NCBI GenBank assembly: GCA_903825095.1
Contig: CAIJZF010000185.1
Location: forward strand, 1 to 13,203
DNA from: an uncultured Bacteroidota bacterium
GTDB taxonomy: Bacteria; Bacteroidota; Bacteroidia; Chitinophagales; Chitinophagaceae
Reading direction: 5' to 3'
DNA length: 13,203 bases
The notes beneath the pieces were generated by a model. That model did not search any database and had not been told where the DNA came from. It was given only the letters and a program-made list of their open reading frames with translations. The first letter of the stretch is position 1; each line of letters starts with the position of its first letter. Both the position numbers and the translations under genes were made by a program. Shown here piece after piece: positions 1-6,277 of the stretch.

Positions 1-86
1 ATAATATTTATAGTATTTTATAATAAAGTTAATATTGGAGTAATATTGACTTTATAATTTCATAATAACTGAAAAATAAAACGAGT

Positions 87-518
87 ATGATTATTAGAAA
101 AGTGGAACAAAATGATATGTTAACTGTATATGAACAAGTTTGTTTGTTAGAAGATTTTTCATTCAATATCAATGCGTTTGTAAAAATATTTAATCATAAT
201 ATGAAAGATGAAAATGTATTGTATTACCTAGCGGAAAGCCATCAAGGTGTAGCTTTAGGCTTTATAAGCTGCCATATTCAATACCTCTTACATCATTGTT
301 GTAAAGTGGCAGAAATTCAAGAGCTTTTTGTTAGACAAGAAAATAGAGCAGAAGGGGTTGGGCAAGCATTAGTAAAATTTGTAGAGCAAGAGCTAATAGT
401 ATTAAATTGCACTTCTTTTGAAGTAACAGCGCAAAATAAAAGAATACAAACACATGATTTTTATAAAAAAATAGGTTTTAATCAAACACATTTAAAATAT
501 ACTAAAGCCATAGCATGA
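87..518 (+). CDS. phnO: PhnO-like aminoalkylphosphonate N-acetyltransferase (GNAT family)
   Basis: This is a complete 143-residue GNAT acetyltransferase, predicted cytoplasmic. The acetyl-CoA pyrophosphate loop is R-A-E-G-V-G-Q-A at residues 87-94, and the C-terminal H-D-F-Y-K-K-I-G-F stretch (123-131) is the usual last GNAT segment. Along its whole length it resembles Escherichia coli PhnO as I remember it (144 residues): the F-N-x-N-(L/M)-(R/K)-D segment at 35-41, the histidine pair in x-L-H-H at 68-70, E-I-Q-E-L at 76-80, and the closing T-K-A. PhnO acetylates the amino group of aminoalkylphosphonates, which aids their use or detoxification. The stop overlaps the start of the downstream phosphodiesterase-phosphatase gene (ATGA), so the two are probably translationally coupled, which fits phosphorus acquisition. 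No C-P lyase gene is visible in the window. The fallback call is an unassigned GNAT acetyltransferase; the family is certain, the substrate inferred. Confidence 0.72.
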   Translation: MIIRKVEQNDMLTVYEQVCLLEDFSFNINAFVKIFNHNMKDENVLYYLAESHQGVALGFISCHIQYLLHHCCKVAEIQELFVRQENRAEGVGQALVKFVEQELIVLNCTSFEVTAQNKRIQTHDFYKKIGFNQTHLKYTKAIA

Positions 519-2416
519 AAAAAATTAAACGCATTGCATTAATATTTACTTCCCTTTTTACTATTATATTTTTTAAAGCTGGATTTAGCCAAGCTTACAC
601 GGTTTCTAATGCCCATTCCCATAACGATTATGAAAATCCTATTCCCTTTTTTACAGCCTACGGACAAGGGTTTGGTTCTATAGAAGCCGATATATTTTAC
701 TACCATGATAGTTTATTTGTGGGTCATACTTTTGCGGATATTCAAAAAAAAAGAACCCTTCAAGACTGGTACCTGCACCCCATAAAAAATAAACTAGAGG
801 CAAACCATGGTTTTCCCTATGCTGACACAAGCCTGCCTTTGCAATTACTTATAGATATTAAGACCGACCCCTACAGAACACTCAATAAATTAGTGGAGGT
901 AGTTAATACTTATACGTCTATTACTAGTGCGAGTAAAATTAAAATAGTCATTACAGGGAACAGGCCCAAGCCCTATGAATTTGGAAACTATCCAAGCTAT
1001 ATTTATTTTGATGGGGACCTAGATAGAAATTATACAAGTAACGAACTTTCTAGAATTGGTTTATTCAGTGCCGATTTTGCAAGCTATTCCAAATGGAATG
1101 GTAAGGGTATTATGGTAAAGGCAGATCGTGAAAAAATGGATTCCATCATTAGCAGCACCCATCAAAAAGGTAAAAAAATTAGATTCTGGGCTAGCCCAGA
1201 CTATTTAAACGCTTGGCAACAGTTTATTAAAATGCAGATAGACTATATTAACACAGATCATATAGAAGCATTAGGCAATTTTTTAAAAAATTGGGGAAAT
1301 ACCCATGTGACGCTTACCAAAAAACAAGAAATATATTTACCCAAGTTTATAAATGACGGTGTAGACCAACCTGTAACTAAAATTATTTTATTAATAGGTG
1401 ATGGATGCAGTTTACCACAATGGTATGCTGGCTATACGGCGAATGGAGGCGCACTTACCACTTTTAATTTAAAACATATTGGCTTATCTAAAACAAGCTC
1501 TGCCGATAATTATGTAACCGATTCTGCACCAGGCGCTAGTTCAATAGCCACTGGTGAAAAAATGGAGAATAGACATTTAGGGCTAAGCCCGGCTGGTCAA
1601 AAATTAAATTTATTAACTAATTATTTAGTAGATAAAAACTTTAGTATTGGAATTGCTAGCAGTGGAGATGTATCAGATGCAACACCAGCTGCCTTTTATG
1701 CGCATATACAAGATAGAGACAGCTCCATTGAGATAATTCAACAACTAAAATATTCAAATATTCAAATAGTAGCAGGGGCGGGCAATGATAAAATAAATAA
1801 AATTAGCATACTTCAAAAAAAGCAAAATGCCGTTTTAAATAACCAAATTTTAGATAGCTTACTACCTAATTATACTATTACGCATTCTATAAATGCCTTG
1901 AACCAACCTAGTCTTAAAAAAACTTTGGTGATTGACCAGGTAGCAGGCTTATCGATGCAAGAAGGAAGAGGAAACTGGTTGAGCCAATCATTTCAAAATA
2001 TGACGAAGTCGCTTGCATTAAATAAAAGCAAGCAATTTTTTATGATGATAGAAGCTGCACAGATTGATTACGGAGGCCATGCTAACAATATTGAATATGT
2101 AGTAAAAGAACTAATTGATTTTGATAAATTAATTGGAAAAGCAATTCAATATGCAGATGAAAACAAGGGTACACTTGTTATTATTACTGGGGACCACGAA
2201 ACCGGAGGACTCACCCTTCATGATGGAGATTATAAAAACCAAAGCCTAAGTGCTCAATTTGCCACTAACGATCATACGGGTATTCCAGTGCCTGTATTTA
2301 GTTATGGATACCGTTCTTATTTATTTGATGGGGTTTATGAAAATACTGCCCTATTTAATAAAATAAAAACTGCCGTAAATAAGGAGCTGGTAAAAAAGGA
2401 GAAAAATAAAAAATAA
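515..2416 (+). CDS. Exported two-domain protein: GDPD/PI-PLC-like phosphodiesterase fused to alkaline phosphatase
   Basis: This 633-residue protein starts with a signal peptide (about residues 1-27). Residues 30-257 form a GDPD/PI-PLC-like TIM barrel of the AIM6-like type: A-H-S-H-N-D-Y (33-39), E-A-D-I-F (57-61), G-H at 70-71, L-L-I-D-I-K-T (111-117) and I-N-T-D (245-248). Residues 288-625 are an alkaline phosphatase with all expected landmarks: G-D-G (295-297), nucleophile Ser337 in T-D-S-A, D-A-T-P-A-A (388-393), Glu513, Asp518 and His522 in E-A-A-Q-I-D-Y-G-G-H, Asp560-His561, and His587 in D-H-T-G. The expected role is periplasmic or surface release of phosphate, with the first domain cutting a phosphodiester and the second removing the monoester; that pairing is inferred. 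The start overlaps the upstream phnO-like stop by 4 bases. The only oddity is the fusion; both domains look intact. Confidence 0.88.
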   Translation: MKKIKRIALIFTSLFTIIFFKAGFSQAYTVSNAHSHNDYENPIPFFTAYGQGFGSIEADIFYYHDSLFVGHTFADIQKKRTLQDWYLHPIKNKLEANHGFPYADTSLPLQLLIDIKTDPYRTLNKLVEVVNTYTSITSASKIKIVITGNRPKPYEFGNYPSYIYFDGDLDRNYTSNELSRIGLFSADFASYSKWNGKGIMVKADREKMDSIISSTHQKGKKIRFWASPDYLNAWQQFIKMQIDYINTDHIEALGNFLKNWGNTHVTLTKKQEIYLPKFINDGVDQPVTKIILLIGDGCSLPQWYAGYTANGGALTTFNLKHIGLSKTSSADNYVTDSAPGASSIATGEKMENRHLGLSPAGQKLNLLTNYLVDKNFSIGIASSGDVSDATPAAFYAHIQDRDSSIEIIQQLKYSNIQIVAGAGNDKINKISILQKKQNAVLNNQILDSLLPNYTITHSINALNQPSLKKTLVIDQVAGLSMQEGRGNWLSQSFQNMTKSLALNKSKQFFMMIEAAQIDYGGHANNIEYVVKELIDFDKLIGKAIQYADENKGTLVIITGDHETGGLTLHDGDYKNQSLSAQFATNDHTGIPVPVFSYGYRSYLFDGVYENTALFNKIKTAVNKELVKKEKNKK

Positions 2417-2506
2417 AAATTTAAAAAATAATATTTAGTTATAAAACATTGAAATTATCTAACATTATATAATTTCACATTCATAATTTCAATTACAAAT
2501 ATTTTT

Positions 2507-3010
2507 ATGAAAAATAAGTATTTATTCCTAATCATTTTTTTAAGTCTACAAATTAGCTCCAAAGCTCAAAAGCCAAATGAATACCCAAAGGTAGCAGCCT
2601 ATTTTAGCGTGGTTCATCCCATAGTAACCTTATCATCAAATTTACCAGCCTATAATTTCGATCATTCTTATACCGTTGGATTTCCCATGGGTATTAACTT
2701 AATTAAGTCAGATAAACTGGCTTATAGTATAGAAATTGTACCTACTATAAATTCTAGCAAGGGTGTTACAAAAGAAAGTAATTTATCTATACAGCCGGGT
2801 TTAATATTTAGATACCCGAATGGATTTAATTTTCTCACAAGATTAGCTTTTGAAACAAGCGGTCGTTATGGTACTGTTTTTGTTTTTAATAAAGTATTTT
2901 ATAAAACTAAAATGAATAGTTATTGGGTATCAGTTCCTATTCCAGCTAGGTTTGGAAATAATGTACCAGCATCTGTGGGTATTGGATTACAATTTGGTGT
3001 TAGTTTCTAA
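2507..3010 (+). CDS. Small predicted outer-membrane beta-barrel protein
   Basis: This is a 167-residue exported protein of no recognised family. Residues 1-20 form a Sec signal peptide (K-N-K, a hydrophobic core, then cleavage after S-K-A before Gln21). The mature part is rich in alternating polar and hydrophobic stretches with Gly, Tyr and Phe, and ends G-L-Q-F-G-V-S-F. A terminal Phe on the last strand is typical of outer-membrane barrels inserted by BamA. The size suits a barrel of about eight strands. It lies 90 bases after the phosphodiesterase-phosphatase gene on the same strand, with no terminator between them, so co-transcription is possible but not shown. The gap carries AT-rich inverted repeats. 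Function unknown; the barrel assignment is inference from composition and the C-terminus. Confidence 0.6.
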   Translation: MKNKYLFLIIFLSLQISSKAQKPNEYPKVAAYFSVVHPIVTLSSNLPAYNFDHSYTVGFPMGINLIKSDKLAYSIEIVPTINSSKGVTKESNLSIQPGLIFRYPNGFNFLTRLAFETSGRYGTVFVFNKVFYKTKMNSYWVSVPIPARFGNNVPASVGIGLQFGVSF

Positions 3011-3072
3011 TACTAACTTTGCTGTTACATTTCTCTAGCTCCTATATTTCAATCTAGTACTTACATAATTAA

Positions 3073-3115
3073 ACCTATTTATACTAGTAAAAATGATTTA
3101 CTAGCATAAATAGGT
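3073..3115 (+). terminator. Strong intrinsic terminator after the phosphorus-related gene block
   Basis: A 19-bp stem pairs 3073-3091 with 3097-3115. It has one A-C mismatch (3083/3105) and a 5-base loop, and is followed on the plus strand by the pyrimidine-rich tract TCTTTCTTTTCTT. It lies 62 bases after the barrel gene stop and faces the convergent minus-strand hydrolase gene, so it may also stop transcripts arriving from the other side, although the minus-strand tail (TTTAATTATG) is a weaker U-tract. Confidence 0.8.
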
Positions 3116-3135
3116 CTTTCTTTTCTTAGCTTATG

Positions 3136-3161
3136 TTAAGCTTAGTTTATACTAAGCTTAA
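3136..3161. repeat. Perfect 11-bp inverted repeat with 4-base loop at convergent gene ends
   Basis: TTAAGCTTAGT (3136-3146) pairs perfectly with ACTAAGCTTAA (3151-3161) around the loop TTAT. It sits 6 bases beyond the stop of the minus-strand hydrolase gene. No T-run follows on either strand, so it is not a textbook terminator. It probably protects the 3' end of the transcript or works together with the larger hairpin at 3073-3115. Confidence 0.6.
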
Positions 3162-3167
3162 TGTGTT

Positions 3168-4232
3168 CTAGTCTTTTGTAGATTTGAAATTCAAATTAGC
3201 GATTTCAGCTACCTTATGTATAAGTTCTTTTTGGTAAACTTGTTCATTTGATTTAACCTCTCCCATTGGTTTAACACCAGCACCAATCATAGCATACCAA
3301 ATTTCATGTGCATCATAAATTTTTTGACCATGGCTTGTCCACTGTGTTTTAATTTTATCTCCTCTACCATGATCTGTAGTTATTAAAATGATCGTATTGT
3401 TCTTGTAACTAGGGTCGGTATTTACAAAATCATAAACAGCTTTTATATAATTATCAAAGCGGTGAGCTGCTTTTAAATATTCAGGATAGTTACCAGCATG
3501 AGATAACTCATCTGTATCTCCATATGATATATACATTGCATTTGGCTTATAGGTTTTTAAGTAACTCAAAGCCATGTAGTGTGTGATACCGTCTAAAGCC
3601 TCTTCTCCAAATGGTTGGTAAGTATCTTTTATTAAATTTGCAGCCATTTTAAATTGAGGATCTTTTAAAAGAAAGTCGTCAACATGATTTCCATTGATTA
3701 CGGGAAAACCAGCTCTTTTTTCATTTAAAATTCTTTTGAAAGCATCCCATGCACCAAAAGCAATAACCTTGCCTTTGTAAAAAGGTAATGTATTCAAGTA
3801 TTCGAAGAAATTTGTATTTGGATTAGGTGCGTATTCATTTGAATTTACAGCTGTATCCACCTGTCCTGTTAAAATTTCACTGTAGCCAGGATATGAAAAC
3901 CAATAAGGATTTGCATTGTCTACCAAACTTCCAATATTTCTATTTCCATGAATTTGTCCTTTTTCTGCAACCGTAGTCCAGATAAAGGGTAATAATTTTT
4001 TTCTACTTTCCTCGAAAGTTGCACCACCAAAATTTTGTGCAGTTTTTGCACTATCTCCATTTTGATAAGGCTTGAACTTTAAAATATCTTTGTCTAGGCC
4101 CTTGAATACTTCTTGCCAACGAAAACCATCAGTGGTAATTACTATAATTTTTTTGTTTGAAGTATTTTGGGCAAATGTATTATTAGAAAAAAATAATACT
4201 AGAGCCACAAACATGCATGCGATTTTATTCAT
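3168..4232 (-). CDS. Exported alkaline-phosphatase-superfamily phosphoesterase/sulfatase-like hydrolase
   Basis: This 354-residue protein has a Sec signal peptide (cleavage near residue 21, A-Q). Its metal-binding framework is that of the alkaline phosphatase/nucleotide pyrophosphatase superfamily: T-T-D-G-F at 33-37 (Asp35), a nucleophile region Y-P-G-Y-S-E-I-L-T-G (114-123) with Ser118 the likely nucleophile, Asp241 and His245 in D-E-L-S-H-A-G, Asp287-His288 in T-T-D-H-G-R-G, and His301 in T-S-H-G. It is therefore predicted to be an active periplasmic two-metal hydrolase, but the substrate (phosphodiester, phosphomonoester or sulfate ester) cannot be read from sequence. It follows blh after 117 bases on the same strand without a clear terminator, so partial read-through from blh is possible. 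It is the second exported superfamily member in the window after the 515-2416 gene. Confidence 0.8.
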   Translation of the reverse strand: MNKIACMFVALVLFFSNNTFAQNTSNKKIIVITTDGFRWQEVFKGLDKDILKFKPYQNGDSAKTAQNFGGATFEESRKKLLPFIWTTVAEKGQIHGNRNIGSLVDNANPYWFSYPGYSEILTGQVDTAVNSNEYAPNPNTNFFEYLNTLPFYKGKVIAFGAWDAFKRILNEKRAGFPVINGNHVDDFLLKDPQFKMAANLIKDTYQPFGEEALDGITHYMALSYLKTYKPNAMYISYGDTDELSHAGNYPEYLKAAHRFDNYIKAVYDFVNTDPSYKNNTIILITTDHGRGDKIKTQWTSHGQKIYDAHEIWYAMIGAGVKPMGEVKSNEQVYQKELIHKVAEIANLNFKSTKD

Positions 4233-4349
4233 GATTTTAATTTTGATAAAACTACAGGCTATAATTATTTGTGAAAAACAATCTACATTATCAAATAATT
4301 AACATTAAGGGTATTCGACAGTATTTTTAAAAAAGGAGCTGATTTACTA

Positions 4350-5261
4350 TTAGTCTTCTTTCAACTTAATTTTTGTAAATATCTGTAAATGCGGAAGCGC
4401 TAATACAGATAAGCTAATAAATAGCAGTGTAAAAATACCTGAAGCATCTTTACTATTCAGTGTTAAAAAAGTAATATACACAAAACCGAACCAGGCCATG
4501 ATGGAAAAGGGAGCTGCTTTAATAAGCAGATTCTTCCAGCCATTAAAATCATTGGGCATACTAAATGTGATTCTTATTTTATCGAATGATAATAAAGAGT
4601 GCCAGAAACCAAAGTAAAAGGCAAAACAAAGCCATAGTGGCATATAAAGCGCAAAACTAATAAGTATAGCTTGTTGTAAAATTAAATAATAGTAATATTT
4701 ATTTTTGGAGAAGAACTGCGCTTTGAAAAAGAATAATATAAAATAAATAGCAGCTATCCCAATAAGTGTGATGGGATAAATTTTATTAGCTAGTCCCACC
4801 CATTGACTTTCATTAAAGGCGGAGCGTTCCATTCGAATAAAAATTTGCAAGGCAAAATGAATATTCTTAGAAAGAAGTAATAAAATCCATAATAGTCCAA
4901 TAATGGAGTAGGCTAATTTATGAATAAAGTTTTCTGTTTTACCCAACCAATCTATTTCTCCAAAATGATAAGCCGTAATAAGAATAAATATAATTAAAGC
5001 GGCAATGGGGAAAAAATACCAAACTAAGGCGTAGCCAATTATATTAGCAATGTATTTTAAAAGAAATAATTTTTGATTACTATCCGATTTATGTATGTGT
5101 TGGTCAATGTATAAATCTAAGGCGCCATGGGGCACTCCAAAAAGAATTAAGACAACGATTAAAAAGGAAATTTGAGTGCTGTTATTTAAAACAAAAACAG
5201 TGTCTATAAGGAATAAAAGAAATGCAAATAATATTAGGTAAAGGCGTAGTTTAATTTGCAT
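4350..5261 (-). CDS. blh: Brp/Blh-family beta-carotene 15,15'-dioxygenase (retinal synthesis)
   Basis: This is a 303-residue integral membrane enzyme expected to cleave beta-carotene into two retinal molecules, the chromophore of the adjacent rhodopsin. It is almost wholly hydrophobic, with multiple transmembrane segments. It carries the family histidine motifs: G-V-P-H-G-A-L-D (42-49, His45), A-Y-H-F-G-E-I-D (97-104, His99), F-G-F-W-H-S (217-222, His221) and L-P-H (289-291, His291). The start is 65 bases past the rhodopsin stop. An intrinsic terminator fills that gap and ends about 15 bases before this ATG, so expression probably depends on read-through. The position four residues after His221 is Ser225, where I recall a second histidine in the characterised marine Blh. 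No carotenoid (crt) genes are in the window, so they must lie elsewhere. Confidence 0.9.
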   Translation of the reverse strand: MQIKLRLYLILFAFLLFLIDTVFVLNNSTQISFLIVVLILFGVPHGALDLYIDQHIHKSDSNQKLFLLKYIANIIGYALVWYFFPIAALIIFILITAYHFGEIDWLGKTENFIHKLAYSIIGLLWILLLLSKNIHFALQIFIRMERSAFNESQWVGLANKIYPITLIGIAAIYFILFFFKAQFFSKNKYYYYLILQQAILISFALYMPLWLCFAFYFGFWHSLLSFDKIRITFSMPNDFNGWKNLLIKAAPFSIMAWFGFVYITFLTLNSKDASGIFTLLFISLSVLALPHLQIFTKIKLKED

Positions 5262-5276
5262 GGATCTAAATTAAAT

Positions 5277-5307
5277 AAAAAAAGGGGCAAGTAACCAACT
5301 TGCCCCT
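5277..5307 (-). terminator. Intrinsic terminator between rhodopsin and blh
   Basis: On the minus strand a GC-rich 10-bp perfect stem pairs AGGGGCAAGT (5307-5298) with ACTTGCCCCT (5292-5283) around the loop TGGTT. It is followed directly by six more T residues (5282-5277). This is a canonical rho-independent terminator 18 bases after the rhodopsin stop. The T-run ends about 15 bases before the blh ATG, leaving no room for a separate promoter after it. Confidence 0.9.
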
Positions 5308-5325
5308 CGAAGTTATTTAAATATA

Positions 5326-6051
5326 TTAAGCAGCTTTTCTACTTAAGCTATAAATAACCAAACCAAAACCTATTTTGTTGACAGCATCACCAATGTTGTA
5401 GATGATGTTCATGTCAATTCCAATATTTTTGAAGCTAGCGTACCATTGTCCATCAGCGGTTCCGATTAAATATCCTAATGGATAAATAGCCCAACCTACT
5501 AAAACGAACCAACCTAATGCTGCATTCGCAGATGCTACTGCAGTACCAGCGCCAGTTGCTAATTTTTTAACATCTCCCATCCATACTTCATACACAATGT
5601 AGAAGTAAGCGATAGCACTTATAGTTCCCCATAATGTAGCTTGAGCTGGGGCAACAGCCTCTCCCCAATAACCTGTAACTAACATTACAACAGAAGCTAA
5701 AATCATTTTCCATAATAAACCTGTAGTTCCACCCGCTTTCTTTGTGATTAAATAGAATTCAACACACATTAAAGGCACAGTTAATAACCAGTCTACATAA
5801 CGGAAAAATGTTGGACTATCATGCGTTTCAGCATAGTATCCACGCATGTAGTAATAGTGAACAGCAGCAATAAAAGTGATTAACCCAGAAACAAGTACTG
5901 AGGTTCTCCATTCTTTACTAGTGTTGTTCAATTCTAAGAAGAAAAAAACCGCCGCGGCCATCATAGCCATTGTACCTACGAAGAACGTAAAAGACACATA
6001 ATCGGTCTTTGAAATCGCCATCGTGGCATCAAGAAGAAATAAATGATCCAT
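5326..6051 (-). CDS. Green-type light-driven proton-pump rhodopsin (proteorhodopsin/xanthorhodopsin-like)
   Basis: This 241-residue seven-helix microbial rhodopsin pumps protons outward across the inner membrane in light. Helix C reads R-Y-V-D-W-L-L-T-V-P-L-M-C-V-E: Asp87 is the proton acceptor, Thr91 the middle residue and Glu98 the donor, giving the DTE triad of proton pumps rather than NDQ sodium or NTQ chloride pumps. Met95 is at the spectral tuning position (105 in proteorhodopsin), predicting green absorption. His65 matches the conserved His75 of proteorhodopsin. Helix G holds Asp222 and the retinal Schiff-base Lys226 in D-A-V-N-K. In helix E, W-G-T-I-S-A-I-A (141-148) puts Gly142 opposite bacteriorhodopsin Trp138, the position that is Gly in carotenoid-antenna rhodopsins. 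The gene is followed by a terminator and then blh. Start at 6051; Met11 (6021) is a possible alternative. Confidence 0.97.
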   Translation of the reverse strand: MDHLFLLDATMAISKTDYVSFTFFVGTMAMMAAAVFFFLELNNTSKEWRTSVLVSGLITFIAAVHYYYMRGYYAETHDSPTFFRYVDWLLTVPLMCVEFYLITKKAGGTTGLLWKMILASVVMLVTGYWGEAVAPAQATLWGTISAIAYFYIVYEVWMGDVKKLATGAGTAVASANAALGWFVLVGWAIYPLGYLIGTADGQWYASFKNIGIDMNIIYNIGDAVNKIGFGLVIYSLSRKAA

Positions 6052-6058
6052 ATTTGTT

Positions 6059-6089
6059 GAGTTTTGGTGAACGTATTAATTCACAACTC
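6059..6089 (-). promoter_or_regulatory. Leader hairpin next to the rhodopsin start codon
   Basis: Read on the minus strand, GAGTT-GTGAA (6089-6080) pairs with TTCAC (6071-6067) and, after a 3-base CAA bulge, AACTC (6063-6059), enclosing an 8-base loop. The structure ends 7 bases before the rhodopsin ATG, where it would lie within or beside the ribosome footprint. It could tune translation or mRNA stability. The pairing is visible; the regulatory role is inferred. Confidence 0.4.
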
Positions 6090-6104
6090 TCCTCAGTTCG
6101 TTCC

Positions 6105-6149
6105 GGCTGTCAATACATATTTTTTAATAAGTATTGCAAAGCAATAGCC
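6105..6149 (-). promoter_or_regulatory. Candidate alternative-hairpin element upstream of rhodopsin
   Basis: On the minus strand this reads GGCT-ATTGC-TTT-GCAATAC, then an AT-rich spacer, then GTATTG-ACAGCC. The central CAATAC (6136-6131) can pair upstream with the TATTG arm (TATTGC/GCAATA with a TTT loop, 6146-6132) or downstream with GTATTG (6116-6111), but not both; outer GGCT (6149-6146) and AGCC (6108-6105) are also complementary. It may be a leader with two exclusive folds or a DNA operator with repeated half-sites. No exact Bacteroidota promoter was found in the 6052-6277 gap, so its position relative to the transcript start is unknown. Confidence 0.35.
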
Positions 6150-6277
6150 AAGCGTTTGTTGTTTTTTAAACCGAACAAAAGTTAGAAATAAAAAATTAGA
6201 AAACTTGTTAAAAAATATAAAAAAAATAAAAATATTTAGCTTTGTTTAGCCTTTTGTTTAATTTTTATTTATAAATT

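Noticed and set aside
1..86. Promoter for the phnO-like gene (TATAAT at 53-58, TTGACT at 46-51)
   Set aside because: The elements are not correctly spaced and do not fit the Bacteroidota consensus; the region is too AT-rich to call.
4072..4302. 76-codon open frame on the plus strand
   Set aside because: It lies mostly antisense to the alkaline-phosphatase-superfamily gene, whose protein is clearly real, and its translation has no family features.
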